Positions 8,821 to 17,678 of a stretch of 64,000 bases of DNA are shown piece after piece. This DNA comes from Pseudothioclava sp033100795. GTDB taxonomy: Bacteria > Pseudomonadota > Alphaproteobacteria > Rhodobacterales > Rhodobacteraceae. Position numbers and translations under genes: made by a program. Position 1 is the first letter of the stretch. Each line of letters opens with the position of its first letter. Where the stretch lies: NCBI RefSeq assembly GCF_033100795.1, contig NZ_JAWLVI010000001.1:558001-622000 (forward strand). The letters run 5' to 3'. The notes beneath the pieces were generated by a model that worked only from the letters and a program-made list of their open reading frames with translations, was not told the DNA's origin and made no database searches.

Positions 8821-9314
8821 CAGAGAGTCTCCGGTTCGAACTCGGCCACGCGCAGGTTGGCGCCCCAGATCACCACGAACATGACGCCCGCGATGGCGCT
8901 TACCAACGATTGAGATAGCGGGTTATCGACGAAACCACCCACCAGCCCGTTCAAAAGCATAAACGGCCCGACCGCCAGAAGCGCCCAGAACAGCGCCATG
9001 CGCGCGCGGTAATGGCTCCCCTGCCCGCCAAGACTGCCGCAAACCCAATGGCTGATCGCGGCCAGCAGGTAGGCCAGCGGCATCAAGAGAAACACCGCCC
9101 CCATCAGCGCCCCCCCGATCCGCGCGTCCAGCGGGATCGACGGGTCCAGATGCGCCGCGCGGGCATGGATCGGCCATTGCGCGATGAACAGCAAAATCGC
9201 CGCCCCCACGAGCGTCGCCAGCGCCCGATCCTCGCGCGTGCCAGCGGCAAGGATCTCGCGCATGACCACGCGGGGGCTGCGCCAAGTGCGTAGGATGCGG
9301 GGGAAAATGCCCAT
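8820..9314 (-). CDS. YIP1-family-like integral membrane protein (first of a pair)
   Basis: The 164-residue protein has four predicted membrane helices (ATLVGAAILLFIA, LMGAVFLLMPLAYLLAAI, ALFWALLAVGPFMLL, SAIAGVMFVVIWGA). It resembles its downstream neighbour in overall layout, which suggests an old duplication or a heteromeric pair. It begins 7 bases after the sufD stop and shares its stop with the next start codon, so it is translated with the suf genes. Its function is not known. Confidence 0.72.
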   Translation of the reverse strand: MGIFPRILRTWRSPRVVMREILAAGTREDRALATLVGAAILLFIAQWPIHARAAHLDPSIPLDARIGGALMGAVFLLMPLAYLLAAISHWVCGSLGGQGSHYRARMALFWALLAVGPFMLLNGLVGGFVDNPLSQSLVSAIAGVMFVVIWGANLRVAEFEPETL

Positions 9315-9321
9315 TCTGCCC

Positions 9322-10605
9322 TCAGTCGCGGTGCCGGTTCAGCCAGGCCTCAAGCCGCGAGACGATCTCGTCGCGCAGCTCTTCGGCCTCGATCTCTTCA
9401 ATCGCGTCGGCAAGGAACGAGAGCACCAAAAGCCCCTGCGCCTCGTCCAGCGGAACCCCGCGCGAACGCAGGTAAAACAGCGCCGTTTCGTCGATCGCGC
9501 CGGTGGTTGAACCATGCGAGCATTTCACGTCGTCGGCGTAGATTTCGAGTTCCGGCTTGGCAAGAAACTGGCTGTCGTCATCCAGCAAAAGCGACTGGCT
9601 GATCTGATAGCCATCGGTTTTTTGCGCGCCCTGCTTCACAAGGATCTTGCCCTGGAAGGTGCCGATCGCGCCGTGCTTGAGCACCTTTTTGAACACCTGA
9701 CGGCTTTCGCCGCGCTCGGCCCCGTGGGTCACGAACACCGTGTCGTCGTGAAGGAAATCACCTGTCGCGCCATCGCCAAGCGCAGCGCCTGCGACGTGGG
9801 CTACCGCATCGTCGCCCACAATGTCGATCACGCATTCGTTGCGCGTCAGCGCGCCGTTCACCGTCAGGGTAAAGCTTTTGAACAGCGCACCTTCCGCGAC
9901 GCGGGCGAAAATGCCGGTCACTGCGCGGCGCTCGTGGTCGCGGCCCTGCGCGCGGATATGGTGGAAGCGCGCGCCCTTACCGACATCAACCTCCATCACC
10001 TTGTTAAAGCGCGCACCCGCAGGCCCGTTCTCCAGAATGGTGATCTCGGCACCCTCTTCCAGCTTGATAACATGGTGGAGGATCGGGTCAGAAACCTCTG
10101 ATTTATGGACATAAACCAGATTTACAGGCTTCGCGGCCTGACCCGTCACACGGATCAGAACGCCATCCGTCGCCGCCGCAGTATTGAGCACCGAAAAGGG
10201 GCGCGCGACGGGCGTCTGCCCTGCCGCCTCAAGCGCTCCATAAAGGCCGCTTGCCCAGTTCACCTCAGGCGCATCGGCCAGTCGCGAGATTTCAACCCCC
10301 GCCAATGCCAGATCGTCCGAAGCCTCTGCATCGAACACACCATCGACAAAGACCACCTTGAGCCGCTCCACCGCACCGAACAACGGCGCCTCATCGGTGA
10401 TCTCGAACGCCTTGGCCGGAACCGGCGCGGGCGCGTTCAGCTCTGCCGGATTGGTCCAGCGCCAGTATTCATCGCGCCGCCCCGGCAGCCCCATCGCAGA
10501 CAGCCGCGCCAGCGCATCCTTGCGCGCCGCGCCAAAGCCAGAAGCCGGAATGGCCAGCGCCTCAAGCCGCGTTTCCAGCGGCGATTTCTTTTCGAGAGCG
10601 GACAT
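9322..10605 (-). CDS. sufD: Fe-S cluster assembly protein SufD
   Basis: SufD pairs with SufB and the SufC ATPase in the SUF scaffold. The 427 residues follow the SufB/SufD beta-helix pattern: FSVLNTAAATDGVLIRV in the middle, then FHHIRAQGRDHERRAV, and the C-terminal core ending KCSHGSTTGAIDETALFYL, the most conserved SufD segment. A C-terminal helix bundle (DAIEEIEAEELRDEIVSRLE) completes it. The ATG at 10605 overlaps the sufC stop by one base; a TTG one codon earlier is a less likely start. Confidence 0.95.
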   Translation of the reverse strand: MSALEKKSPLETRLEALAIPASGFGAARKDALARLSAMGLPGRRDEYWRWTNPAELNAPAPVPAKAFEITDEAPLFGAVERLKVVFVDGVFDAEASDDLALAGVEISRLADAPEVNWASGLYGALEAAGQTPVARPFSVLNTAAATDGVLIRVTGQAAKPVNLVYVHKSEVSDPILHHVIKLEEGAEITILENGPAGARFNKVMEVDVGKGARFHHIRAQGRDHERRAVTGIFARVAEGALFKSFTLTVNGALTRNECVIDIVGDDAVAHVAGAALGDGATGDFLHDDTVFVTHGAERGESRQVFKKVLKHGAIGTFQGKILVKQGAQKTDGYQISQSLLLDDDSQFLAKPELEIYADDVKCSHGSTTGAIDETALFYLRSRGVPLDEAQGLLVLSFLADAIEEIEAEELRDEIVSRLEAWLNRHRD

Positions 10606-11375
10606 CAAGCGACCCCCTCGATGCCGTGTTCTTTCAGGATGTCGGCATAGCCGTTCTCTTCGACCTCAAGCGCAAGTTCCGGGCCGCCGGTCTTGATGAT
10701 CCGGCCATCGGCCATGATATGCACCACGTCCGGTTTGATGTGGTCCAGAAGGCGCTGGTAGTGCGTAATTACAAGGAAGGACCGCCCCGCATCGCGCAGC
10801 GCATTCACGCCCTCGGCCACAAGCCGCATCGCGTCAACGTCCAGCCCCGAGTCGGTTTCATCAAGGATGCACATCTTCGGCTCCAGCATCGCCATTTGCA
10901 GGATCTCGTTGCGCTTTTTCTCGCCGCCCGAGAAGCCCACGTTGACCGGACGCTTCAGCATGTCCGCGTCGATTTTCAGCGTTTTGGCCTTTTCACGCAC
11001 GATTTTCAGGAACTCGCCCGCCGAAAGCTCATCCTGCCCGCGCGCTTTGCGTTGCGCATTCACGGCAGTCCGCAGGAAGGTCATATTGCCGACGCCCGGG
11101 ATCTCGACCGGATACTGGAACGCCAGGAACAGGCCCGCCGCCGCGCGCTCTTCCGGCTCCATTTCAAGGATTTCTTCGCCATCAAGCTCGGCCGAGCCAT
11201 CCGTCACCTCATAGCCATCACGACCCGAAAGCACATAGGACAGCGTCGATTTCCCCGACCCGTTCGGCCCCATGATCGCATGGACCTTGCCGGTTTCGAC
11301 GCTCAGGTTGACGCCCTTGAGGATGACCTTGTCATGTTCTTCAAGTTTGACGTGCAGGTTTTTGATTTCAAGCAT
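10605..11375 (-). CDS. sufC: SUF ABC-type ATPase SufC
   Basis: SufC energises SufBCD during cluster assembly. The 256-residue protein has Walker A GPNGSGKST (36-44), the SufC-type signature FSGGEKKRNE (148-157) and Walker B CILDETDSGLD (169-179). The ATG at 11375 was chosen because it opens the conserved MLEIKNLHV and is preceded by a GAAGGACGA ribosome site; the frame starts ten codons earlier without similarity. It sits directly before sufD and after two genes of unknown role that separate it from sufB. Confidence 0.96.
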   Translation of the reverse strand: MLEIKNLHVKLEEHDKVILKGVNLSVETGKVHAIMGPNGSGKSTLSYVLSGRDGYEVTDGSAELDGEEILEMEPEERAAAGLFLAFQYPVEIPGVGNMTFLRTAVNAQRKARGQDELSAGEFLKIVREKAKTLKIDADMLKRPVNVGFSGGEKKRNEILQMAMLEPKMCILDETDSGLDVDAMRLVAEGVNALRDAGRSFLVITHYQRLLDHIKPDVVHIMADGRIIKTGGPELALEVEENGYADILKEHGIEGVA

Positions 11376-11404
11376 CTTTTCGTCCTTCGGATCGGTCTTG
11401 CCCA

Positions 11405-12043
11405 TTACAGCGGGCGCAAGAAGAGATTGATGATCTGTGCCAGCCGCTCGGGCGGCACGGGGGTTGGTTTCAGGTCGAACACAGCCATCCGCCCGACCAT
11501 CTCGGTCGGGGCGCAGAACTCTTCAACCTCGTGATAGCGGTCGCGGCCCAGATAGTCGTCCCACAAGACGCGCACGGGCGCCTGAGTGCGAAACAGGGTC
11601 GCCATGAAACAGGCCGCGCGAAAGCGTCCGTCGATCAGCACGACATCGGGCTGCACGAACTCCTTGCGGTCCCAGATCGCCAGCGGATAGGCGGGCCAGC
11701 GGCGGAATTTGCTCTCGTCCACCGGATGCCCCCACTCGCGCGTGGGGCCGATGTCTCCGTGATGCAGGATCACCCGCGCGCGCGGCGGATGCGCCACGAA
11801 ATAGCGCCCCATCGCATCGTGCCACGCCTTGTCGCTTTCGACGGAAAACACCGTCTTCCCAGCCATCTCGGCGGCCAGCACGGTCGAGCCACCCATGCCA
11901 TATTCCAGAATACGGGTGGCTTGGGTATATTGCGCGCGCAAAAGCGCCGCCTCGGCCTCGGGCATGGTCAGCACGGGGCGCTCGGGCACCTCGGCGGCGG
12001 CCCAACCCGCACCTTCGGCGGCGTAGACAGGCAGGCGGTCCAT
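11405..12043 (-). CDS. Uncharacterised SAM-methyltransferase-like protein in the suf operon
   Basis: The product has about 212 residues if it begins at MDRLPVYAAEG. A segment ILEYGMGGSTVLAAEM followed by VFSVESDKAWH looks like motifs I and II of a Rossmann-fold methyltransferase, and VVLIDGRFRAACF fits the motif IV strand. It is related to a family often annotated as hypothetical in this group of bacteria. The frame is open 18 codons further upstream into the previous gene, so the start is uncertain. The stop is 29 bases before sufC. The substrate is unknown. Confidence 0.7.
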   Translation of the reverse strand: MDRLPVYAAEGAGWAAAEVPERPVLTMPEAEAALLRAQYTQATRILEYGMGGSTVLAAEMAGKTVFSVESDKAWHDAMGRYFVAHPPRARVILHHGDIGPTREWGHPVDESKFRRWPAYPLAIWDRKEFVQPDVVLIDGRFRAACFMATLFRTQAPVRVLWDDYLGRDRYHEVEEFCAPTEMVGRMAVFDLKPTPVPPERLAQIINLFLRPL

Positions 12044-12071
12044 CAGCACGACGCACCGCCTTTCGCGCGCG

Positions 12072-12623
12072 TCAGTTCTGACGGGTCGGCAGAGCAATCA
12101 CCAATTCGCGGAACTTGAAGGTGTCCGGCTCGGTGTTGAGCAGTTGCATCTGCACCCAGCCCTCCCCGAAGAGGATGGTCGAGGTGACCGGAAACCACCA
12201 CGCAAGGTTGTGGATCAGCGAAATCGCGATGAAAATCCCGATGGTCTGCGCGGTTTTGTGCACGCCCTTGGTGATGCGGAACATCTCGGCCAGAACGAAG
12301 GCGATCACCAGCGAAATCACACCGCTGAGCGCCAGATAGCCCAGATCGAACTCCGCATCCGCGCCCATCGGCGCAAGCGTGTTGCGCACGAACAGCCCGA
12401 CCACAAGCGCAATCCCGCCAAGCGCAAAGGCGCCCACGATGCCCATCAGATAGGCAAAATTCCCCGCGATTTCGCGACTGCGCGTGATCCGCTTGCGCGG
12501 GGCGCGCGCGCCCGCGTCTACCTCTTGGTTGCCCACATGGAAGACAAGCCGCGTTTCGTGCAGATCCTTGCGCTGATCGAGGCGTTGCAGGCGTTCGGCA
12601 AAGCTTGTGTTGGAAATCGCCAT
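12072..12623 (-). CDS. Uncharacterised membrane protein in the suf operon
   Basis: The product has about 183 residues from the ATG at 12623 (MAISNTSFAERL). After a polar N-terminal stretch of about 55 residues rich in charged side chains, it has four hydrophobic segments (AYLMGIVGAFALGGIALVVG, YLALSGVISLVIAFVLAEMF, IGIFIAISLIHNLAWWF, and a shorter one). I do not recognise the family. It lies between sufB and sufC on the same strand. An upstream in-frame start at 12716 is possible but adds a low-complexity leader. Confidence 0.65.
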   Translation of the reverse strand: MAISNTSFAERLQRLDQRKDLHETRLVFHVGNQEVDAGARAPRKRITRSREIAGNFAYLMGIVGAFALGGIALVVGLFVRNTLAPMGADAEFDLGYLALSGVISLVIAFVLAEMFRITKGVHKTAQTIGIFIAISLIHNLAWWFPVTSTILFGEGWVQMQLLNTEPDTFKFRELVIALPTRQN

Positions 12624-12728
12624 CGGAAAATCCGTCCAGTTCTTGAGACTGAACCGATCCAACCCCCGAAACTTGCCCGAAATACGGCAAGAGCGAGGAA
12701 AATTGGCGATATGCAACCCGTGCGTGCA

Positions 12729-14258
<1,530 letters not shown>

Positions 14259-14292
14259 CTCTCGGGGCCGTTACCCATGCCCCACGTCAATC

Positions 14293-15369
14293 TCATTTGC
14301 GCGCCAGCGCCTTGGCATGGGCCTTGCCCCAGCTCTCGGCGAACCGCAAGACCTGCTCGCGCGTGATCCCCGGTCCCAGCGACACGCGCATCGCGCAGGC
14401 CGCCTGGTCTTCGGGCCAGCCCATCGCGCGCAGCACACGGCTGGCGCGCACCTTGCCCGACGAACAGGCAGAGCCAGCCGACACAGCGAATCCCATCAGA
14501 TCCATCCGCATCACCTGCGTCTCGCCCTTCCATCCCGGAGCTATCACCGAAAGCGTATTGGGTAGGATGGACGGGCCTTCGCCCCCATCGCCTGCCTGTA
14601 TCCCCGATGTCTCCCACCCCGGAAAATAGAGCCTTTGCCCCGCCTCTTCCAGTGCTGTTTTTAGAATATTTCTAATTTCAGCGATTTCTTCCCAAAGCCC
14701 TGCCTCCAGATCGCGCATCGCGGCTTTGGCGGCAGCGGCAAACCCGACCGCGCCCAACAGGTTTTCGGTGCCCGCGCGGCGCCCCATCTCCTGCCCGCCG
14801 CCCTTAAGCTGCGCCGAAATATCGGTGCCGCGGCGCAGGACCAGCGCACCCACACCCTTTGGCCCGCCAAGCTTATGCGCAGACACTATGCCGCAGGTCG
14901 CCCCCATCCAGTTAAAGGCGAAAGGCACCTTTCCGAAGGCTTGCGTCAGATCCGAAAGCCACAATCCCTGCGGCAAATCCTGAATCACGCCGGTTTCGGA
15001 ATTGGCCAGTTGCAGCGCCGATTGCGCCGGATCAGGCGCCGAAACACGGCCAAACCCGTCCACCGCCAGATCGGTTTCGCACCATGACGACACCGCATCA
15101 TGTTCGATTTCGGCCGCATGAATCCCGCGCCCCGACAACGCCAAAGCCGCCGCCTCGGTCGCGCCGGAGGTGAACACGATGTCCTGCCCGTCCGCGCCCA
15201 AAGCCTCGGCCAGATCGGCGCGCGCGCGTTCCAGCGCGGACTTGGCCGCGCGCCCTTCGGCATGAACCGAGGACGGGTTGCCGACAATATCCATGGCCGC
15301 AACCATTGCCGCCCTGGCCTCGGGCCGCAGCGGGGTCGTCGCGTTCCAGTCAAGATAAAGCCGCTCCAT
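14293..15369 (-). CDS. Class V aminotransferase / NifS-IscS-type cysteine desulfurase
   Basis: The 358-residue PLP enzyme is a second sulfur donor in the operon. It has a YLDWNATTPLRPEA N-terminus, the PLP lysine in SAHKLGGPKG (K166) and the catalytic loop cysteine in SAGSACSSGKV (C302), which places it in the IscS/NifS branch (group I), unlike the terminal sufS. It is shorter than E. coli IscS. The start at 15369 was chosen because MERLYLDWNATT is the family N-terminus; the longer frame runs toward the upstream regulator. It lies 31 bases after that regulator's stop. Confidence 0.93.
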   Translation of the reverse strand: MERLYLDWNATTPLRPEARAAMVAAMDIVGNPSSVHAEGRAAKSALERARADLAEALGADGQDIVFTSGATEAAALALSGRGIHAAEIEHDAVSSWCETDLAVDGFGRVSAPDPAQSALQLANSETGVIQDLPQGLWLSDLTQAFGKVPFAFNWMGATCGIVSAHKLGGPKGVGALVLRRGTDISAQLKGGGQEMGRRAGTENLLGAVGFAAAAKAAMRDLEAGLWEEIAEIRNILKTALEEAGQRLYFPGWETSGIQAGDGGEGPSILPNTLSVIAPGWKGETQVMRMDLMGFAVSAGSACSSGKVRASRVLRAMGWPEDQAACAMRVSLGPGITREQVLRFAESWGKAHAKALARK

Positions 15370-15400
15370 CGCGTGCCTTTCACTCACGGGGCCGCAGCCC

Positions 15401-15859
15401 TTAGTCATCCACAACCGAGAACAGGCTCGGCACTGCCGGACAGGGCTTCAGCCCGTTTTTCACGACATCCTGAAGCGTCGTTTGATGAAGAAAAACAAAA
15501 ACCTGCGCGGACAAGCTCTCCCACAGGCGGTTCGCGAGGGATTGCGCGCGCGAGCCGGAAATCCCGCCCGACGCCCCCGCCCCCACATGCAGCGCAGAAA
15601 CGGTTTCATCGACCGCCTCGAAGACCTCGGAGATGCGGATGTCCTCGGGCTGGCGCGCGAGCTTATAGCCGCCCCCCGGACCGCGCACCGAATTGACCAG
15701 CCCCGCACGCCGCAGGCGCACGAAAAGCTGTTCGAGATAGGGCAGCGAAATCTGCTGGCGCTCGGATATAGCCGCCAGCGAGGTGCGCTCTTTCGGGCCA
15801 ACGGTGGCCAGATCGACCAGCGCCACGATCGCGTAACGCCCCTTCGTCGAAAGTTTCAT
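15401..15859 (-). CDS. iscR: Rrf2/IscR-like transcriptional regulator of the suf operon
   Basis: The 152-residue winged-helix protein has the Rrf2 N-terminus MKLSTKGRYAIVALVDLA and the wing GPGGGYKLARQPEDIRISEV. IscR from E. coli binds its cluster through three cysteines and a histidine in the region after residue 90. Here that region (HVGAGASGGISGSRAQS) has no cysteine, and the only cysteine in the protein is C140 near the C-terminus. From memory, Rhodobacter IscR is also described as lacking the usual ligands. The ATG at 15859 was chosen from the family N-terminus; the open frame extends much further upstream without similarity. It heads the operon and probably represses it. Confidence 0.93.
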   Translation of the reverse strand: MKLSTKGRYAIVALVDLATVGPKERTSLAAISERQQISLPYLEQLFVRLRRAGLVNSVRGPGGGYKLARQPEDIRISEVFEAVDETVSALHVGAGASGGISGSRAQSLANRLWESLSAQVFVFLHQTTLQDVVKNGLKPCPAVPSLFSVVDD

Positions 15860-15931
15860 GCCCGCACTCCCTTGTTTCGGGTGCATTTCCATAGCCCAAG
15901 CATTGACGCCGCGCCTCGGGCCGCTTAACTC

Positions 15932-15946
15932 AATTCGGATCGAATT
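15932..15946. promoter_or_regulatory. Perfect palindrome upstream of the suf operon (candidate operator)
   Basis: AATTCGGATCGAATT is a 6-3-6 perfect inverted repeat. It lies 73-87 bases upstream of the iscR start codon and 109-123 bases upstream of the divergent hydrolase gene. The position fits an operator for the encoded Rrf2 regulator or another iron-responsive regulator. No binding data are available from sequence alone. Confidence 0.45.
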
Positions 15947-16054
15947 CCGGCATGGTGCCGGGTCCGGCCCTGTCCTACGGTCTCTGAGTGAAAGCGTCAA
16001 GTTTCGCGCGACACCGGGCCACCGACGACGGGGCAGCGTAAGAAGCGAGAGACG

Positions 16055-16732
16055 ATGCCCGAAGTCATTTTCCCCGGCCCCGAAGGTCGCCTTGAAGGCC
16101 GCTACCATCCGCAGGCCGCGCCCGACGCGCCGATCGCGATCATCCTGCACCCCGATCCGCAGTTCGGCGGCACGATGAACAACCGCGTCGTCTATAACCT
16201 GCATTACGCCTTCCACAAGCTTGGCTTCACGGTGCTACGCTTCAACTTCCGTGGCGTGGGCCGGTCGCAGGGCGAATACGATCAGGGCATTGGCGAATTG
16301 TCGGATGCCGCATCGGCGCTGGACTATCTGCAAGCGATGAACCCGAACTCCAAGCACTGCTGGGTCGCGGGCCATTCGTTTGGTGCGTGGATCGGGATGC
16401 AGCTTTTGATGCGCCGCCCCGAGATCACCGGTTTCGTTTCTGTTGCGCCGCCCGGCCCCTCGTCGCCCGGCCCCGGCAACTATGATTACAGCTTCCTGGC
16501 GCCCTGCCCCTCGTCGGGGCTGATTATCAACGGCACAGCCGACCGGATCGCGCAGCCTTCGGAAACCAACTCGCTGGTGTCGAAACTGCACGAGCAAAAG
16601 GGCATCACCATCACCCACACCGAGGTTGACGGCGCGGACCACTTCTTCAAGGACGAAGAAGCCCATATGAAGCCGATGATCGAAACGGTGCAGGCCTATG
16701 TGAAGCGCCGCCTGACCGAAGGCACGCGCTAA
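16055..16732 (+). CDS. Alpha/beta hydrolase
   Basis: The 225-residue protein is a small single-domain alpha/beta hydrolase. It shows the nucleophile elbow GHSFGA (S108), a probable acid in NGTADRI (D163) and the histidine in GADHFF (H196), in the right order for a catalytic triad. An LHPDPQFGGT loop near residue 31-40 replaces the usual HGxG oxyanion motif and is typical of a conserved alphaproteobacterial subgroup. No signal peptide is seen, so it is cytoplasmic. It is divergent from the suf operon and is followed after 21 bases by a small gene. The substrate is unknown. Confidence 0.88.
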   Translation: MPEVIFPGPEGRLEGRYHPQAAPDAPIAIILHPDPQFGGTMNNRVVYNLHYAFHKLGFTVLRFNFRGVGRSQGEYDQGIGELSDAASALDYLQAMNPNSKHCWVAGHSFGAWIGMQLLMRRPEITGFVSVAPPGPSSPGPGNYDYSFLAPCPSSGLIINGTADRIAQPSETNSLVSKLHEQKGITITHTEVDGADHFFKDEEAHMKPMIETVQAYVKRRLTEGTR

Positions 16733-16753
16733 GACGATTGCAAAGGGGGGCGC

Positions 16754-16981
16754 ATGTCTCTGATCGAGGATCTGGCCGAGAAACTGGCGGCCGATACGAT
16801 GGCAGCGATGGACGAGCACGGTGACGACCGGCTCTGGGTCGATGTCGGGAACTATATCGGGACATCCTCCCCTTCGCTGCAAGAAGCCTATAACGCCGCC
16901 TGCCGGATCTTTCTGGCCGAACGGCGTGGCCGCAAATACCTTGAGGACAAGATCGCGCGCCTGCGGGACAAACCCGCGTGA
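16754..16981 (+). CDS. Conserved small hypothetical protein
   Basis: The 75-residue protein is charged and probably all helical (MSLIEDLAEKLAADTMAAMD, then an SLQEAYNAACRIFLAERRG helix). It has no membrane segment or signal peptide and I do not recognise a domain. The gene has a ribosome site (AAAGGGGGG) before the ATG, and its TGA overlaps the GTG start of the next gene (GTGA), so the pair is translationally coupled to an HD-domain phosphohydrolase. Confidence 0.75.
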   Translation: MSLIEDLAEKLAADTMAAMDEHGDDRLWVDVGNYIGTSSPSLQEAYNAACRIFLAERRGRKYLEDKIARLRDKPA

Positions 16982-17577
16982 GTGCGCGGTTAGACCAACA
17001 ATTTGCCTTTCTGCTTGAGGCAGAGAAGCTGAAAACTGTCTACCGCGCGACCTCGGTGCATGACCTGTCGCGGCAGGAAAATTCGGGCGAGCATAGCTGG
17101 TCTTTGGCGCTTTATGCGCTGGTGATGGCCGATCACGCCACCCCCGAGGTGGACCCGATCCGCGCCATCAAGATGCTGCTTCTGCACGATCTGGTCGAAA
17201 TCGACGTGGGCGATGTGCCAATCCACTCGCAAGGCGGAGCCGCGCATGGCGCGCCCGAGATCATCGCCGCCGAACACGCTGCGGCAGAGCGGATTTTTGG
17301 ACTTCTTCCCCGTGACTTGCGCGATGAATTTCATGCAATATGGCACGAGTTCGAAGCCGCCGAAACCCCGACCGCAATTTATGCAAAATCATTGGACCGC
17401 GTGCAGCCGGTTCTGCTGAACAAGCTTGGCGGCGGCGGATCGTGGGACGACTACGACGTCACCTTCGCGCAGGTCGAAGAGCGTGTGGGCAACAAAGTCG
17501 CACGCGGCCTGCCCCACGTCTGGGATTGGGTCAAGGCCCGCATCCACCCGTGGTTCGAAGCGCGCGGGCGCGGCTGA
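16978..17577 (+). CDS. HD-domain phosphohydrolase (YfbR/HDDC2-like)
   Basis: The 199-residue protein has the metal-binding HD signature: H39 in SGEHSW, H70-D71 in LLLHDLVEID and a distal aspartate (D140) in AKSLDRVQP. This layout matches the YfbR/HDDC2 group, whose studied members hydrolyse deoxynucleoside 5'-monophosphates. The exact substrate here is not shown. The start is a GTG overlapping the previous stop by four bases. It is predicted cytoplasmic. Confidence 0.85.
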   Translation: MSARLDQQFAFLLEAEKLKTVYRATSVHDLSRQENSGEHSWSLALYALVMADHATPEVDPIRAIKMLLLHDLVEIDVGDVPIHSQGGAAHGAPEIIAAEHAAAERIFGLLPRDLRDEFHAIWHEFEAAETPTAIYAKSLDRVQPVLLNKLGGGGSWDDYDVTFAQVEERVGNKVARGLPHVWDWVKARIHPWFEARGRG

Positions 17578-17585
17578 CTCTTTTC

Positions 17586-17608
17586 GGTATACATTCGCAT
17601 ACAAATGC
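17586..17608. promoter_or_regulatory. Shared TCA-gene element upstream of icd
   Basis: On the minus strand this reads TTTGTATGC-GAA-TGTATACC. The same element, with one substituted base on each side of the spacer, stands upstream of acnB at 47743-47762. It ends 70 bases before the icd start codon. GTATAC half-sites are commonly bound by GntR-family regulators, but which protein binds here is unknown. Confidence 0.45.
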
Positions 17609-17678
17609 TGGAGTTCACCCCAATCCTAGGCTAAGGAAGGTGTCATCATCGACTCATTCCCGCCATGGAGGGGCCCCC

